NCBI GenBank assembly: GCA_947461105.1
Contig: CANHIG010000005.1
Coordinates: forward strand, 1-38,674
Source: Bacteroidota bacterium
GTDB taxonomy: Bacteria > Bacteroidota > Bacteroidia > Chitinophagales > LD1
DNA length: 38,674 nt
Direction: 5' to 3'
The notes under the pieces were generated by a model. It saw only the letters and a program-made list of their open reading frames with translations. It was not told the origin of the DNA and ran no database searches. Positions 15,782 to 24,684 of the stretch are shown in pieces (position 1 is the stretch's first letter; every line of letters begins with the position of its first letter). Made by a program: the position numbers and the translations under genes.

Positions 15782-15949
15782 ATGGCAAAAGTATCAAAGA
15801 ATGCCCGTACTGACAGGGGTGCACAAGTAGGTTCTAAAGACTATGTTAGAGTGATTAAAGCTGTAAAAGGCAAATCAGGTGCGTATGGTTTTTTAGAAAA
15901 AATAGTTCACAAAGACAAAGTTCAAGAGTTTCTGAAAGCTCAAGGCTAA
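15782..15949 (+). CDS. DUF4295 ribosome-associated small protein (bL38)
   Basis: This 55-residue gene is too short for the ORF track: MAKVSKNARTDRGAQ... ending EFLKAQG. The sequence belongs to DUF4295, a highly basic family restricted to Bacteroidota and found after rpmG. To my knowledge a Flavobacterium ribosome structure identified this family as a phylum-specific ribosomal protein named bL38; I recall this from memory rather than looking it up. The start ATG lies 6 bases after the rpmG stop, and a terminator follows 19 bases after the TAA, so it closes the operon. Confidence 0.92.
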   Translation: MAKVSKNARTDRGAQVGSKDYVRVIKAVKGKSGAYGFLEKIVHKDKVQEFLKAQG

Positions 15950-15968
15950 TTATGTCAAAAAGATAACT

Positions 15969-16003
15969 AAAGCATCTTTGACTTCGGTTAAAGATGCTTT
16001 TTT
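15969..16003 (+). terminator. Intrinsic terminator of the ribosomal operon
   Basis: AAAGCATCTTT (15969-15979) pairs with AAAGATGCTTT (15990-16000) around a loop containing TTCG, followed by a run of T. It separates the DUF4295 gene from ftsY. A TACTTTG shortly after it could be a non-standard -7 element for ftsY. Confidence 0.88.
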
Positions 16004-16035
16004 ATTTACTTTGAGCACAAATCGAAAAACACAGT

Positions 16036-16989
16036 ATGGGAATTTTCGACATTTTCTCCAAAAAGCAACAAGAAGATTTAGACGAAGGTCTTTCTAAGAC
16101 TAAAGAAGGATTTTTATCTAAAATAACTAAAGCTATTGCAGGAAAGTCAAAGATAGATATTGAAGTGCTCGATCAGCTGGAAGAAGCTTTGGTGTCATCA
16201 GATGTAGGGTTAAATACTACTATCAAAATTATAGAAAGGGTAGAAAAAAGAGCTGCTACCGATAAATATACGTCCTCCTCAGAATTAGATAAACTGATAA
16301 AAGAAGAAATCTCAAATCTAATCATAGAAAACAGCAAAAGTGATATAACGGCACTGGAAGAACTGACCCAAGGGAAAAAACCGTTTGTGCTGTTGGTGGT
16401 TGGGGTGAATGGAGCAGGAAAAACTACGACTATTGGCAAATTGGCCAATCAATTCAAATTGCGAGGTAAAAAAGTAATACTTGGCGCAGCTGATACCTTT
16501 CGCGCGGCCGCAGTTGATCAGCTAAGCGTTTGGGCGCAGCGAGCTCAGGTAGAGATTGTAAGTGGTCAGATGGGCGCGGACCCTGCTTCTGTAGCATTTC
16601 AGACAGTAGAAAAAGGAGTGGCCGATGGCGCTGATGTAATTATTATTGACACGGCAGGCAGGCTGCACAATAGAATAGACCTGATGAATGAGCTTAGTAA
16701 AATAAAGCGGGTAATGCAAAAAATTATTCCTGATGCTCCGCATGAAGTCATGCTTGTTTTAGATGGGTCAACAGGACAAAATGCTATTGAACAGGCTAAG
16801 CATTTTACAGCAGCTACTCAGGTTACAGCTCTTACAATAACCAAGCTTGACGGCACAGCAAAAGGCGGAGTTATTATAGGAATTATAGACCAATTTAAAA
16901 TTCCGGTTAGATTCATTGGCGTGGGTGAAGCCATTGATAAACTCCAAATTTTTAATGCCAAGGCATTTGTAAATTCTCTTTTGAAATAA
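16036..16989 (+). CDS. ftsY: Signal recognition particle receptor FtsY
   Basis: This is the SRP-type GTPase that docks ribosome-SRP complexes at the inner membrane for cotranslational insertion. An N domain (about residues 20-105) is followed by the G domain, with the P-loop GVNGAGKTT (123-131), the insertion box motif DTFRAAAVDQL, the DTAGR motif near 206 and the specificity motif TKLDGTAKGG near 270. The N-terminal acidic A domain typical of E. coli is nearly absent, as in many bacteria with a short FtsY (317 residues). It is followed by rimO after 18 bases on the same strand and is probably cotranscribed with it. Confidence 0.97.
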   Translation: MGIFDIFSKKQQEDLDEGLSKTKEGFLSKITKAIAGKSKIDIEVLDQLEEALVSSDVGLNTTIKIIERVEKRAATDKYTSSSELDKLIKEEISNLIIENSKSDITALEELTQGKKPFVLLVVGVNGAGKTTTIGKLANQFKLRGKKVILGAADTFRAAAVDQLSVWAQRAQVEIVSGQMGADPASVAFQTVEKGVADGADVIIIDTAGRLHNRIDLMNELSKIKRVMQKIIPDAPHEVMLVLDGSTGQNAIEQAKHFTAATQVTALTITKLDGTAKGGVIIGIIDQFKIPVRFIGVGEAIDKLQIFNAKAFVNSLLK

Positions 16990-17007
16990 TACGATTAATC
17001 AATTCGT

Positions 17008-18318
17008 TTGAAAACTAAACAAATAGTAAAAGACAAGGTGTCTGTAATTACTCTAGGCTGCTCTAAGAACACAGTGGATAGCGAAGTGATGATGGCGCAT
17101 TTGCAAGGTGGCGGATATGATGTGATTCACGACAAATGGAAGAAGGGCAGAAATATTGTAATCGTAAATACTTGTGGCTTTATTGATAAAGCTAAAGAGG
17201 AATCTATCAATACGATTCTGGAATATGCCGATGCGAAAGAAAACGGGAAAATTGAGAAATTGTATGTGACCGGTTGTTTATCGCAACGATACAAGGATAG
17301 TCTGGAAACTGAAATCCCGCAAGTGGATGCTTTTTACGGTACTAACGAATTACCACGGTTACTCAAAAATTTCAAGATTGATTATAAACACGAATTAGTT
17401 GGAGAGCGTTTTCTTTCTACACCAAAACACTTCGCCTATTTAAAAATTTCAGAAGGATGTAACAGAACCTGCTCTTTCTGTGCTATTCCTCTAATGCGCG
17501 GCAAGCATATTTCTAAAAGCATTGACGATTTAGTGATAGAAGCCAAAAATCTTGCTGCACAAGGCGTGAAAGAATTAATTCTGATTGCTCAGGAGTTGAC
17601 CTACTATGGCATAGACATTTACAAAAAGCGTAGTTTAAATAAACTACTAAGCGAATTAGCTCAAGTAGACGGTATAGAATGGATACGATTACACTACGCC
17701 TATCCTGCTCAGTTTCCTTTGGAAATATTGGATGCAATAGCTGATAATCCGAAAGTATGCAACTATCTGGATATGCCACTGCAACACGCCAGTGACAATA
17801 TTCTTAAATCCATGCGAAGAAATATAACCATGGATGAAACACAGCAGTTGATTGATACTATTCGCAAAAGAATTCTAGGTATTAATATCCGCACCACAAT
17901 GCTGGTTGGTTATCCCGGGGAAACTGAACAAGACTTTGAAATCTTGAAATCCTTTATTGAGAGAAACAGATTTGACAGATTAGGTGTATTTCAATATTCA
18001 CACGAGGATGATACACGAGCTTTCAAACTTGAAGATGATATATCGCAAGAACTAAAAGAAGAAAGAGCAGCTGATTTGATGGATATTCAAGAAAGCATTT
18101 CTCACGAATTAAATCAAAAGAAAATAGGTAAAACATATAAAGTGCTTTTCGACAGAAAGGAAGGCAATTATTTCATCGGTAGAACAGAATACGACTCACC
18201 TGAGGTCGACAATGAAGTATTGGTAGATGCATCAAAAGCATATGTTCGCGTTGGTGATTTTGCAAATGTCAAAATCACTTCAGCAGAGGCTTTTGATTTA
18301 TATGGAGAAGTTATATAA
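17008..18318 (+). CDS. rimO: Ribosomal protein uS12 methylthiotransferase RimO
   Basis: This radical-SAM enzyme adds a methylthio group to the conserved aspartate of ribosomal protein S12 using two [4Fe-4S] clusters. The N-terminal UPF0004 cysteines are Cys18 (LGCSKN), Cys56 (NTCGF) and Cys90 (VTGCLSQ). The radical-SAM triad is Cys151, Cys155 and Cys158 (CNRTCSFC), and a C-terminal TRAM-like domain follows. The LGCSKNTVDSE form distinguishes RimO from MiaB. The start codon is TTG: an in-frame TAA lies just upstream, no ATG precedes the domain, and homologues usually begin with a similar MKTK-type leader. It sits between ftsY and a cysteine desulfurase that could supply sulfur for clusters. 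Confidence 0.95.
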   Translation: MKTKQIVKDKVSVITLGCSKNTVDSEVMMAHLQGGGYDVIHDKWKKGRNIVIVNTCGFIDKAKEESINTILEYADAKENGKIEKLYVTGCLSQRYKDSLETEIPQVDAFYGTNELPRLLKNFKIDYKHELVGERFLSTPKHFAYLKISEGCNRTCSFCAIPLMRGKHISKSIDDLVIEAKNLAAQGVKELILIAQELTYYGIDIYKKRSLNKLLSELAQVDGIEWIRLHYAYPAQFPLEILDAIADNPKVCNYLDMPLQHASDNILKSMRRNITMDETQQLIDTIRKRILGINIRTTMLVGYPGETEQDFEILKSFIERNRFDRLGVFQYSHEDDTRAFKLEDDISQELKEERAADLMDIQESISHELNQKKIGKTYKVLFDRKEGNYFIGRTEYDSPEVDNEVLVDASKAYVRVGDFANVKITSAEAFDLYGEVI

Positions 18319-18326
18319 CTTGATAC

Positions 18327-19448
18327 ATGAAAGTATACTTTGACAATGCAGCTACTACAAAGATACACGAGAGTGTACTTGCGGAAATGATGCCGTTTCT
18401 CACAGACAACTTTGGCAACCCCTCCTCTATTCATGAATATGGTAGAAAAGCTAAATCGGCAATAGAGAAAAGCAGAAAGATTGTTGCTAGGTATCTCAAT
18501 GCTTCAACAGCAGAAATATTTTTTACATCATGTGGCACCGAGTCAAACAACATGGTAATCAAGGAAGCCATTTATTCTCTTGGTGTAAAAAGAATTATTG
18601 CTTCGTCTATTGAACATCACTGCGTATTGCACTCTTTAGATACTATGAAAGAACGCGGTGTAAAGGTGGAGTTGCTATCTGTAAATACTTTTGGTGAAAT
18701 CAATCTTGATGAACTTGAACAGATGCTTGCTACTTCTACTGAAAAGACGTTAGTAAGCATTATGAATGCTAACAATGAAATCGGTACTATCAATGATATA
18801 GTAGCTATAGGGGAAATATGTAAAACGCATCAAGCACTTTTTCATTCTGATTCGGTACAAACTATAGCCCATTATACTTTTGATGTTCAAAAAAATAGTA
18901 TTGATTTTCTCAGCGGTTCAGCGCACAAATTTCATGGACCAAAGGGAATCGGATTTGTATATATAAATTCAACAAACACATTACACCCTTTTATTGATGG
19001 CGGAGCACAGGAGCGCAATATGCGAGCAGGAACTGAGAATGTGGCTGGTATAATTGGACTAGGGACTGCGCTGGAATTATGGATGAATAATCTGGATGAA
19101 TACAAAACACAAATCAGTTCATTGAAAGTGTATATGATTGGCCGATTAAAGCATGAGATTAGTGACATTGCTTTTAATGGAAGAACTGACGACAAATCTC
19201 TTTATCATGTTTTGAGTGTATCGCTTCCTGCAAATAACAAAACAGACTTACTACTTTTCAATTTAGACATCAAAGGTATTTGTGCATCGGGCGGGAGTGC
19301 CTGTGCATCAGGCAGTGTACAAGCTTCTCATGTAATGGAAGCGATAAATGCTCCGCTCGACAGAAGAACAGTGCGCTTTTCATTCTCAATTTTCAATACA
19401 AAAGAAGAAATAGATTTTGCGGTAGAGTGTTTGAAAGAAATGGTTTAA
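18327..19448 (+). CDS. Cysteine desulfurase (IscS/NifS family)
   Basis: This PLP enzyme converts cysteine to alanine and transfers the sulfur as a persulfide for Fe-S cluster or tRNA thiolation. The opening YFDNAATTKIHESV, His98-type HHCVL, PLP lysine Lys201 in SGSAHKFHGPKG and catalytic Cys326 in SGGSACASGS define a group I IscS/NifS-like desulfurase. The 373-residue length is slightly short of E. coli IscS (404) but normal for NifS-like forms. It lies 8 bases after rimO and was probably cotranscribed with it, which fits RimO's need for sulfur and clusters. It ends 2 bases from the convergent threonine aldolase, with no terminator between. No iscU or sufE is adjacent. Confidence 0.93.
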   Translation: MKVYFDNAATTKIHESVLAEMMPFLTDNFGNPSSIHEYGRKAKSAIEKSRKIVARYLNASTAEIFFTSCGTESNNMVIKEAIYSLGVKRIIASSIEHHCVLHSLDTMKERGVKVELLSVNTFGEINLDELEQMLATSTEKTLVSIMNANNEIGTINDIVAIGEICKTHQALFHSDSVQTIAHYTFDVQKNSIDFLSGSAHKFHGPKGIGFVYINSTNTLHPFIDGGAQERNMRAGTENVAGIIGLGTALELWMNNLDEYKTQISSLKVYMIGRLKHEISDIAFNGRTDDKSLYHVLSVSLPANNKTDLLLFNLDIKGICASGGSACASGSVQASHVMEAINAPLDRRTVRFSFSIFNTKEEIDFAVECLKEMV

Positions 19449-19450
19449 AA

Positions 19451-20461
19451 TCAGTTGATTGATTTGAACTTTTCTAAAGCGAACTCCAACATGGCATCAT
19501 TAAAATCTAAATGGGTCACGAATCTTATATGGATTGGAGAAAATGGAGAACACTTTATGCCATTTTCAGCTAATTTCTGGGTATAAAGTGCTGCATCATC
19601 TACCTCAATTATCACAATATTTGTTTCAACAGGCAAGACATTTTTAACCCATTTGCATTTTCCTAAGGAATCACTAAGTCTCTGTGCTCTCTGATGATCT
19701 TCTTTAAGTCTCTCAACATTATTGTGAAGTGCAAATAAACATGCAGAAGCGAGAAAACCACTTTGCCTCATTCCACCTCCCATTACTTTACGGATTTTAC
19801 GAGCTTTTTTAATCATTGTAGCAGAACCCAGAAGCACAGAACCTACAGGCGCTCCAAGACCTTTTGATATACAAACTGATATACTGTCAAATAAACCTGA
19901 TAAATCTGAAGGGGAGTTTCCAGTTGCTGATAATGCATTGAAAATTCTAGCTCCGTCTAAATGAAACACCAAATTGCTCTCTTTACAAAAATCAGATAAC
20001 AGTTTTAATTGCTCAATATCATAAACTGCTCCTCCCCCTTTGTTTACTGTATTTTCAACACACACCATTTTACTATTGGGATACCAATCGAAATCAGGCA
20101 AAATAGATTTTTTCACCTGCTCTAAAGTCATAATTCCCCTCTCTCCGTCAGTCAGCCTGATTGAAACCCCTGAATGAAAAGCCCACCCTCCGGTTTCATA
20201 ATTATAGATATGGGAGAGCTTATCACAAATAATTTCGTCCAGAGGTTGCGTTTGTGCTTTAATTGCAATCTGATTAGTCATTGTACCGCTTGGGCAAAAC
20301 AAACCTGCCTCCATTCCAAAGAGAGTCGCAGTGTATGATTCAAGATTGGCAACTGTAGGATCTTCCCCAAACACATCATCACCCACTTCTGCATGAAACA
20401 TAGCATCAAGCATTTCCTTAGATGGCTTTGTAACGGTATCGCTACGGAGATCAACAATCAT
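19451..20461 (-). CDS. ltaE: Low-specificity threonine aldolase
   Basis: This PLP enzyme cleaves threonine or allo-threonine to glycine and acetaldehyde. The N-terminal [11 protein letters not shown], the region [10 protein letters not shown], the PLP-binding aspartate Asp169 in HLDGAR and the Schiff-base lysine Lys200 in [12 protein letters not shown] are all characteristic. The length of 336 residues is normal. Its ATG overlaps the rhomboid stop codon by one base (TAATG), so it should be translationally coupled as the last gene of a three-gene unit. No functional link with a rhomboid protease is obvious. Confidence 0.93.
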   Translation of the reverse strand: MIVDLRSDTVTKPSKEMLDAMFHAEVGDDVFGEDPTVANLESYTATLFGMEAGLFCPSGTMTNQIAIKAQTQPLDEIICDKLSHIYNYETGGWAFHSGVSIRLTDGERGIMTLEQVKKSILPDFDWYPNSKMVCVENTVNKGGGAVYDIEQLKLLSDFCKESNLVFHLDGARIFNALSATGNSPSDLSGLFDSISVCISKGLGAPVGSVLLGSATMIKKARKIRKVMGGGMRQSGFLASACLFALHNNVERLKEDHQRAQRLSDSLGKCKWVKNVLPVETNIVIIEVDDAALYTQKLAENGIKCSPFSPIHIRFVTHLDFNDAMLEFALEKFKSIN

Positions 20462-21066
20462 TATTCAGTAAGTTTAGCAATGAAATGAGAAAGTATCTGC
20501 GGCTTGAGTATAATCGGAAAAATCAATCCGAAAACTGCACCCCCAAAATGAGTAAGGTGCCCGATATTATCCATACCCTTTTTTGCCATATAAACAGAGT
20601 AAAACAAATAACCTGCAGCATATAAAACAGCAGGAATCGGTATAAACATTTGAAGATAAATAGTTGCCTTTGGGTCAAAAAGTATCGCAGCAAAAACAAT
20701 TGAAGCCACTGCACCCGAAGCACCAACAGCTCTATAATTATAGTCGTTTCTGTGTACAATTAAATCAGGTATTCCTGAAATAATTAATGCAATTAAATAA
20801 AAGCCTGCATATACAAATGCGCCATAGTCAAAAAGGTAAATAAAGTACTGCTCTACATTAGTTCCGAAAAAATAAAGTGTAAGCATATTAAACAGCAGAT
20901 GTGATATATCGTTATGAACAAACCCAACTGACAACATTCTATACCACTCTTTCTCACGAAAAATTGCGACAGGGAAAAAACTGAGTCGCTCAAAAGCCTG
21001 ATTATTTTGAAAAGCTACTAAACTGATTAGAACCGTGCATATAATCAAAAGGAGGGTTATACTCAT
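20461..21066 (-). CDS. Rhomboid-family intramembrane serine protease
   Basis: This polytopic inner-membrane protease cleaves transmembrane substrates. The catalytic dyad is Ser117 in VGASGAV and His173 in HLTHFGG. Asn60 in SHLLFNM would form the oxyanion hole, preceded by the WYRMLSVGFVHNDISH loop. Six hydrophobic segments fit the basic bacterial rhomboid fold, and the 201-residue size is normal. Its start overlaps the stop of the upstream unknown gene by four bases (ATGA) and its stop overlaps the threonine aldolase start, so the three are tightly coupled. The substrate is unknown. Confidence 0.93.
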   Translation of the reverse strand: MSITLLLIICTVLISLVAFQNNQAFERLSFFPVAIFREKEWYRMLSVGFVHNDISHLLFNMLTLYFFGTNVEQYFIYLFDYGAFVYAGFYLIALIISGIPDLIVHRNDYNYRAVGASGAVASIVFAAILFDPKATIYLQMFIPIPAVLYAAGYLFYSVYMAKKGMDNIGHLTHFGGAVFGLIFPIILKPQILSHFIAKLTE

Positions 21067-21740
21067 ACCCCAAATTTTTGGCGAATGATAGAATCAAAAA
21101 GCTTCACTACCTCACTATTCATATTCCAGTTATACTTGGGTACTAGTTCCAAAACAACATAATCAAAGGCTTCTTTGACATCCGAAAAATCATTCAGCTT
21201 ATTGATGGCTTCCAAATATGCCGTAGGATCATTTGCAAACAGCTCGTGCGTAAACACAAACTGACGATTAAAATCAATGAGCTTTTTCAAATCGCCATGA
21301 GCTACGCGTTCATTTAAGCCCTTACTTTGCCCTACAAAACGCTGATTGAGGGAATTGTTAGCCGCATTTTCAAACTTACCTAAGAGTGATTCATCTTTCT
21401 TTGATTCAACATGATCTATCTTTTGAGCCTCCACCTTATCTTTAGACAAAAGCACTTCATCTTCTATTAAAGCTTCCACAACATTATGCTGCTCTGCTTT
21501 ATTAACTGTTGCCTCTAATACAATCTCCTCTATTTGAGGATATTCAGGTTTTATGACATCGTTTGTTACAGCACTTTTCTCTTCATGAAACGTCTGGGCA
21601 GAAATATTAACTGTACTTAATAGCTCATATATTTCAGCAATCTTATTCAAAAGTATTTGCTTTTCAATTGAAGAAACTTCTGTATAGGAAGCGGCTCCCT
21701 TTAGTTCCTCCAAAATTTGATTAATCTGATTAAATTTCAT
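21063..21740 (-). CDS. Conserved Bacteroidota protein of unknown function, acidic linker plus helical C-domain
   Basis: I do not recognise a named domain. The protein of 225 residues has a helical N-terminus (about 1-45), a long acidic low-complexity middle rich in Glu, Val and Lys (about 55-120), and a compact C-terminal helical domain (about 125-225). That domain carries SLNQRFVGQSKGLNERV, DLKKLIDFNRQFVFTHELFANDPTAYLEAI and an aromatic KYNW near the end. I have the impression that the LNxxF...IxxNxxFxFxxELFxxDxxxYxxAI pattern recurs in hypothetical proteins of this phylum, but I cannot check that here. No signal peptide or membrane segment is present, so it is likely cytoplasmic. It overlaps the rhomboid gene by four bases and leads the trio. 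Confidence 0.75.
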   Translation of the reverse strand: MKFNQINQILEELKGAASYTEVSSIEKQILLNKIAEIYELLSTVNISAQTFHEEKSAVTNDVIKPEYPQIEEIVLEATVNKAEQHNVVEALIEDEVLLSKDKVEAQKIDHVESKKDESLLGKFENAANNSLNQRFVGQSKGLNERVAHGDLKKLIDFNRQFVFTHELFANDPTAYLEAINKLNDFSDVKEAFDYVVLELVPKYNWNMNSEVVKLFDSIIRQKFGV

Positions 21741-21745
21741 GGATT

Positions 21746-21753
21746 CAAACCTA
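21746..21753 (-). promoter_or_regulatory. Bacteroidota -7 element ahead of the unknown/rhomboid/aldolase unit
   Basis: The minus strand reads TAGGTTTG, an exact TAnnTTTG match, ending 5 bases before the ATG at 21740. The transcript would be nearly leaderless. No TTTG -33 box is visible at 19-21 bases, so support is moderate. Confidence 0.5.
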
Positions 21754-21809
21754 AGGCATTAAACGAATTTTTAAAAAAAATTATATTCACGTTCCCTTAA
21801 AAACTGTAT

Positions 21810-22379
21810 ATGTTTATAGAACCCGGAATCAGTAGCCCCAAAAAAGGATGGATAGAAGTGATATGTGGCTCTATGTTTTCCGGTAAAACAGAGGAATTAA
21901 TCAGAAGATTAAAGAGAGTTCAGATTGCAAATAAGCGAGTGGAAATATTCAAACCAGCTATAGATACACGCTATCACGAAGAAAATGTAGTTTCCCATGA
22001 TTCAAATGCAATCAGATCTACACCTGTATCACATTCCCAAAACATTACACTATTGGCAGAGGGAGTAGATGTAGTAGGCATTGATGAAGCTCAATTTTTA
22101 GATGCTGAATTGCCTTTGGTCTGTGAAAATCTGGCAAAAAAAGGCATCAGAGTTGTGATAGCCGGATTAGATATGGATTTTGAGGGGAAACCATTTGGGC
22201 CCATGCCAGAATTGCTGGCCATTGCAGATTTCATTACTAAGGTTCATGCTGTATGTATGAAATGCGGAGATATTGCACACTTCTCCTACAGAAAGGCCAA
22301 TGAGACTAACAAAGTTCTCCTCGGAGAAAAAGAATCGTATGAACCAAGGTGCAGAAATTGTTATTATTCAGAGATATGA
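21810..22379 (+). CDS. tdk: Thymidine kinase (type II, zinc-binding)
   Basis: This enzyme phosphorylates thymidine to dTMP in the pyrimidine salvage pathway. The P-loop GSMFSGKT spans residues 20-27, the DEAQF motif begins at Asp92 with catalytic Glu93, and the structural zinc ligands are Cys149, Cys152, Cys181 and Cys184. The lasso region with [22 protein letters not shown] is typical of the TK1-like family. The length of 189 residues is standard. It is divergent from the unknown/rhomboid unit and followed by an unrelated T9SS cargo gene after about 116 AT-rich bases. Confidence 0.96.
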   Translation: MFIEPGISSPKKGWIEVICGSMFSGKTEELIRRLKRVQIANKRVEIFKPAIDTRYHEENVVSHDSNAIRSTPVSHSQNITLLAEGVDVVGIDEAQFLDAELPLVCENLAKKGIRVVIAGLDMDFEGKPFGPMPELLAIADFITKVHAVCMKCGDIAHFSYRKANETNKVLLGEKESYEPRCRNCYYSEI

Positions 22380-22495
22380 GTCATTTTAACAAAATACTTC
22401 GTCATTAAATTGCAATATTTATTGGATAAGTGCATCTATTTTATTTAATTCGCTGTTCTTAAAGTAATTTTAGTATTAAATCAAAAAAACCAGAA

Positions 22496-24502
22496 ATGAA
22501 AAAACTATTTACTATTGTCGTATTGACATCTTTAGCCTTCTTTGGCGCTTTCGCTCAGAAGACCTTTTTACCAAACACTACCAGAAGTATCAATGCAACT
22601 GTAATCAAGGATGCCAGATACTACAACAACCTAAACAAGATTAGGAACTTTTCCCACAATGGTTCAAGCAGAGCCACAACTGTTTGTGATACTGGATTTG
22701 CAGTAGATTTAAGTCTTTATGATTACGCATACAGAACTACCCAGCAACAATTGAATTACAGCGGTAGTTGGTATGAGGCTACACCTCAAATCATAGCTAA
22801 TGAAATAACAAATTATGTTGATACATTTCATGCATATGCAAATAATTATGTAACTGTGTTATTTGACAGCTTAGCTTTTGTTGGCGGAACATTACAAGCT
22901 CCGACTTTTGATTATATTCCTTTGTCTTTGGCTACAATATATGTAGACTCAGTTGAATTAAGATACGGATTGGATGGGGATACGCTTACATTCAATAACA
23001 ATGACTCACTTATTTTCAAGTTGCAAACTATCCAATCTGGTGCACTTGCAACTGTTGCAACAAGATCAGTAGTAGGACAAAATCTTAATAAATACTGGAC
23101 TGGTGGTAGCAGTGTGAGAGGAGATGTATTTCCAATTGGATATCAATTAAACAAAGGAGATGCTTTTGCAATAAGAGTTGAGTTCAAAGGAGCAGATACT
23201 TCTCGCCATTTCTATCTTACATACGGATTTGCAGACTCTTGTGGTACAATCCCTTTTCAAGGTCAAACCTTAGCTTCTCCAGCAATACCTAGTCCATTTG
23301 CTGTAAACGTATATTATGGTCAAATTCGTCCAAATGGCGCAACTGCGACTGTATCTGCTGCAAATAATGGATTTGCATACAATATCCCAGGAATCCCAGT
23401 TAACTGTACTTTTGTGTACGATCAGAACTACGACATCATTCCTTACATCAACATTTGTACAGATTTCTCAGCATCAATTGCTACTGTAGCACCTAGTACT
23501 ACACAGGGATGCCCTGGTGCTACCATTGAACTTGAAGCTAAAGTATTTGGTATCACTGCAGCTCAAGCGCCTAATATTACTTTTGCATGGAGCGCTTCTT
23601 CAGGAACACTTACTGCAAATTCAGGAAGTACTACTTCTGTTGTTCTTGGCAATACTAATTCAATAGTAACTTTGACTGTGAGCGATGGTTCTAATACAAC
23701 TACTGCTACATTAACTCTCGTATCCAACGGAATCAATGTAAGTTTTGCAAATCCAACTCAAACATTGGCTTGCGGAGGGTCTCTTACTCTTGCTCCTACT
23801 ACAAGTGGTGTGATCACAGGTAGAACTTACCAATGGGCTCCAGGCGGTGCAACAACAGGAACTTTGCCTGTAAATACACCAAATACATATACCGTTACAG
23901 TAACTAACAATAAAGGTTGTTCAGCATCTGCATCAGTTGCAGTTGCATATCCAAGTATATCAAATACAGTTAACTTTACAGTTCCTACAAATGGTAGCAA
24001 ACCATACTTATGCCAAAACGTAAGCTATACATTTACCAACACTTCAAGCCAAAAAGGTGGACTTTGGACTGCTGATTGGAATTTTGGTGATGGCAACACA
24101 TCTTCATTAACAGACGGTACTAATGCATACGGAATTATAGGAAACAACATTCCTGTTACATTAACTATGGATAGTGCAAACTGCAAGTTCACTTCTCCAA
24201 CAAAAACTGTAAATATCAGAAATTGTACAGGGGTGTCTGAATTAAGTTTTGAAAAATCTGTCAGCATGGTACCAAATCCAACTAACGGACAAGTTACTAT
24301 CGAAATACCTTCAGTTGATAACAACAACGTAGTAATCAGAATCTACAATATGCTTGGTGCAGAGGTTAAAGAAATCTCTGAACTAGCTTCAGGAACATTT
24401 GTTAAGAGCTACAATCTTTCTGATTTATCAGAAGGCAACTACATCGTGAAAATCAAAAACGGTGAGAAAATAGCTACTAAGAGATTGACTATCAGCAAAT
24501 AA
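22496..24502 (+). CDS. Secreted T9SS cargo protein with Ig/PKD-like domains
   Basis: A Sec signal peptide (residues 1-20, ending GAFAQ) precedes a large N-terminal region (about 25-320) with no motif I can name, rich in Tyr, Thr and Asp. Ig-like segments follow (about 330-490, including VTVTNNKGCSASASVAV) and then a PKD-like stretch with NFGDGNTSS near 530. The final 85 residues are a type A T9SS sorting domain: SMVPNPTNGQVTIEI, then VRIYNMLGAEVKEI, and LSEGNYIVKIKNGEKIATKRLTISK at the end. It should be exported across the outer membrane by T9SS and anchored or released. The function of the N-terminal region is unknown; such proteins are often adhesins or surface-layer components. It has its own terminator. 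Confidence 0.85.
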   Translation: MKKLFTIVVLTSLAFFGAFAQKTFLPNTTRSINATVIKDARYYNNLNKIRNFSHNGSSRATTVCDTGFAVDLSLYDYAYRTTQQQLNYSGSWYEATPQIIANEITNYVDTFHAYANNYVTVLFDSLAFVGGTLQAPTFDYIPLSLATIYVDSVELRYGLDGDTLTFNNNDSLIFKLQTIQSGALATVATRSVVGQNLNKYWTGGSSVRGDVFPIGYQLNKGDAFAIRVEFKGADTSRHFYLTYGFADSCGTIPFQGQTLASPAIPSPFAVNVYYGQIRPNGATATVSAANNGFAYNIPGIPVNCTFVYDQNYDIIPYINICTDFSASIATVAPSTTQGCPGATIELEAKVFGITAAQAPNITFAWSASSGTLTANSGSTTSVVLGNTNSIVTLTVSDGSNTTTATLTLVSNGINVSFANPTQTLACGGSLTLAPTTSGVITGRTYQWAPGGATTGTLPVNTPNTYTVTVTNNKGCSASASVAVAYPSISNTVNFTVPTNGSKPYLCQNVSYTFTNTSSQKGGLWTADWNFGDGNTSSLTDGTNAYGIIGNNIPVTLTMDSANCKFTSPTKTVNIRNCTGVSELSFEKSVSMVPNPTNGQVTIEIPSVDNNNVVIRIYNMLGAEVKEISELASGTFVKSYNLSDLSEGNYIVKIKNGEKIATKRLTISK

Positions 24503-24520
24503 TTTTCAGCATACTTGTTT

Positions 24521-24550
24521 AAAAGCCACGCAAAAGCGTGGCTTTTTTTT
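24521..24550 (+). terminator. Strong intrinsic terminator after the T9SS cargo gene
   Basis: AAAAGCCACGC and GCGTGGCTTTT pair perfectly around an AAAA loop, followed by a total of eight T residues. This is a canonical rho-independent terminator 18 bases after the stop codon. Confidence 0.95.
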
Positions 24551-24556
24551 GCAACA

Positions 24557-24596
24557 TTGTCAACATTAAAATAAGGTTATCAACCTATTGTCCACA
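24557..24596 (+). promoter_or_regulatory. Cluster of three DnaA-box-like 9-mers in the region upstream of the parAB cluster
   Basis: TTGTCAACA (24557), TTATCAACC (24577) and TTGTCCACA (24588) all lie in the same orientation, with starts 20 and 11 bases apart, i.e. about two helical turns and one. They have two, two and one mismatches to TTATCCACA. The intergenic space is only about 120 bases, which is short for a full origin. It could instead be DnaA-controlled transcription or chance. Confidence 0.35.
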
Positions 24597-24660
24597 TACA
24601 TTCGCACATATTTCTTGTGTAGAAGTTAAGAAATGACGAACGTATTAAAAGTGCTTTGAT

Positions 24661-24668
24661 TAAATTTG
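24661..24668 (+). promoter_or_regulatory. Bacteroidota -7 element for the UPF0173/parA/parB cluster
   Basis: TAAATTTG is an exact TAnnTTTG match 16 bases before the ATG at 24685. It argues against the GTG at 24673 as start, because that codon would sit at the transcription start. No clear -33 TTTG is seen. Confidence 0.5.
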
Positions 24669-24684
24669 TGATGTGCAAAAAACT

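Noticed and set aside
24673-24684. GTG start giving an MQKT leader to the UPF0173 protein
   Set aside because: The codon would sit only 5 bases after a TAnnTTTG promoter element, and the family begins at the ATG at 24685.
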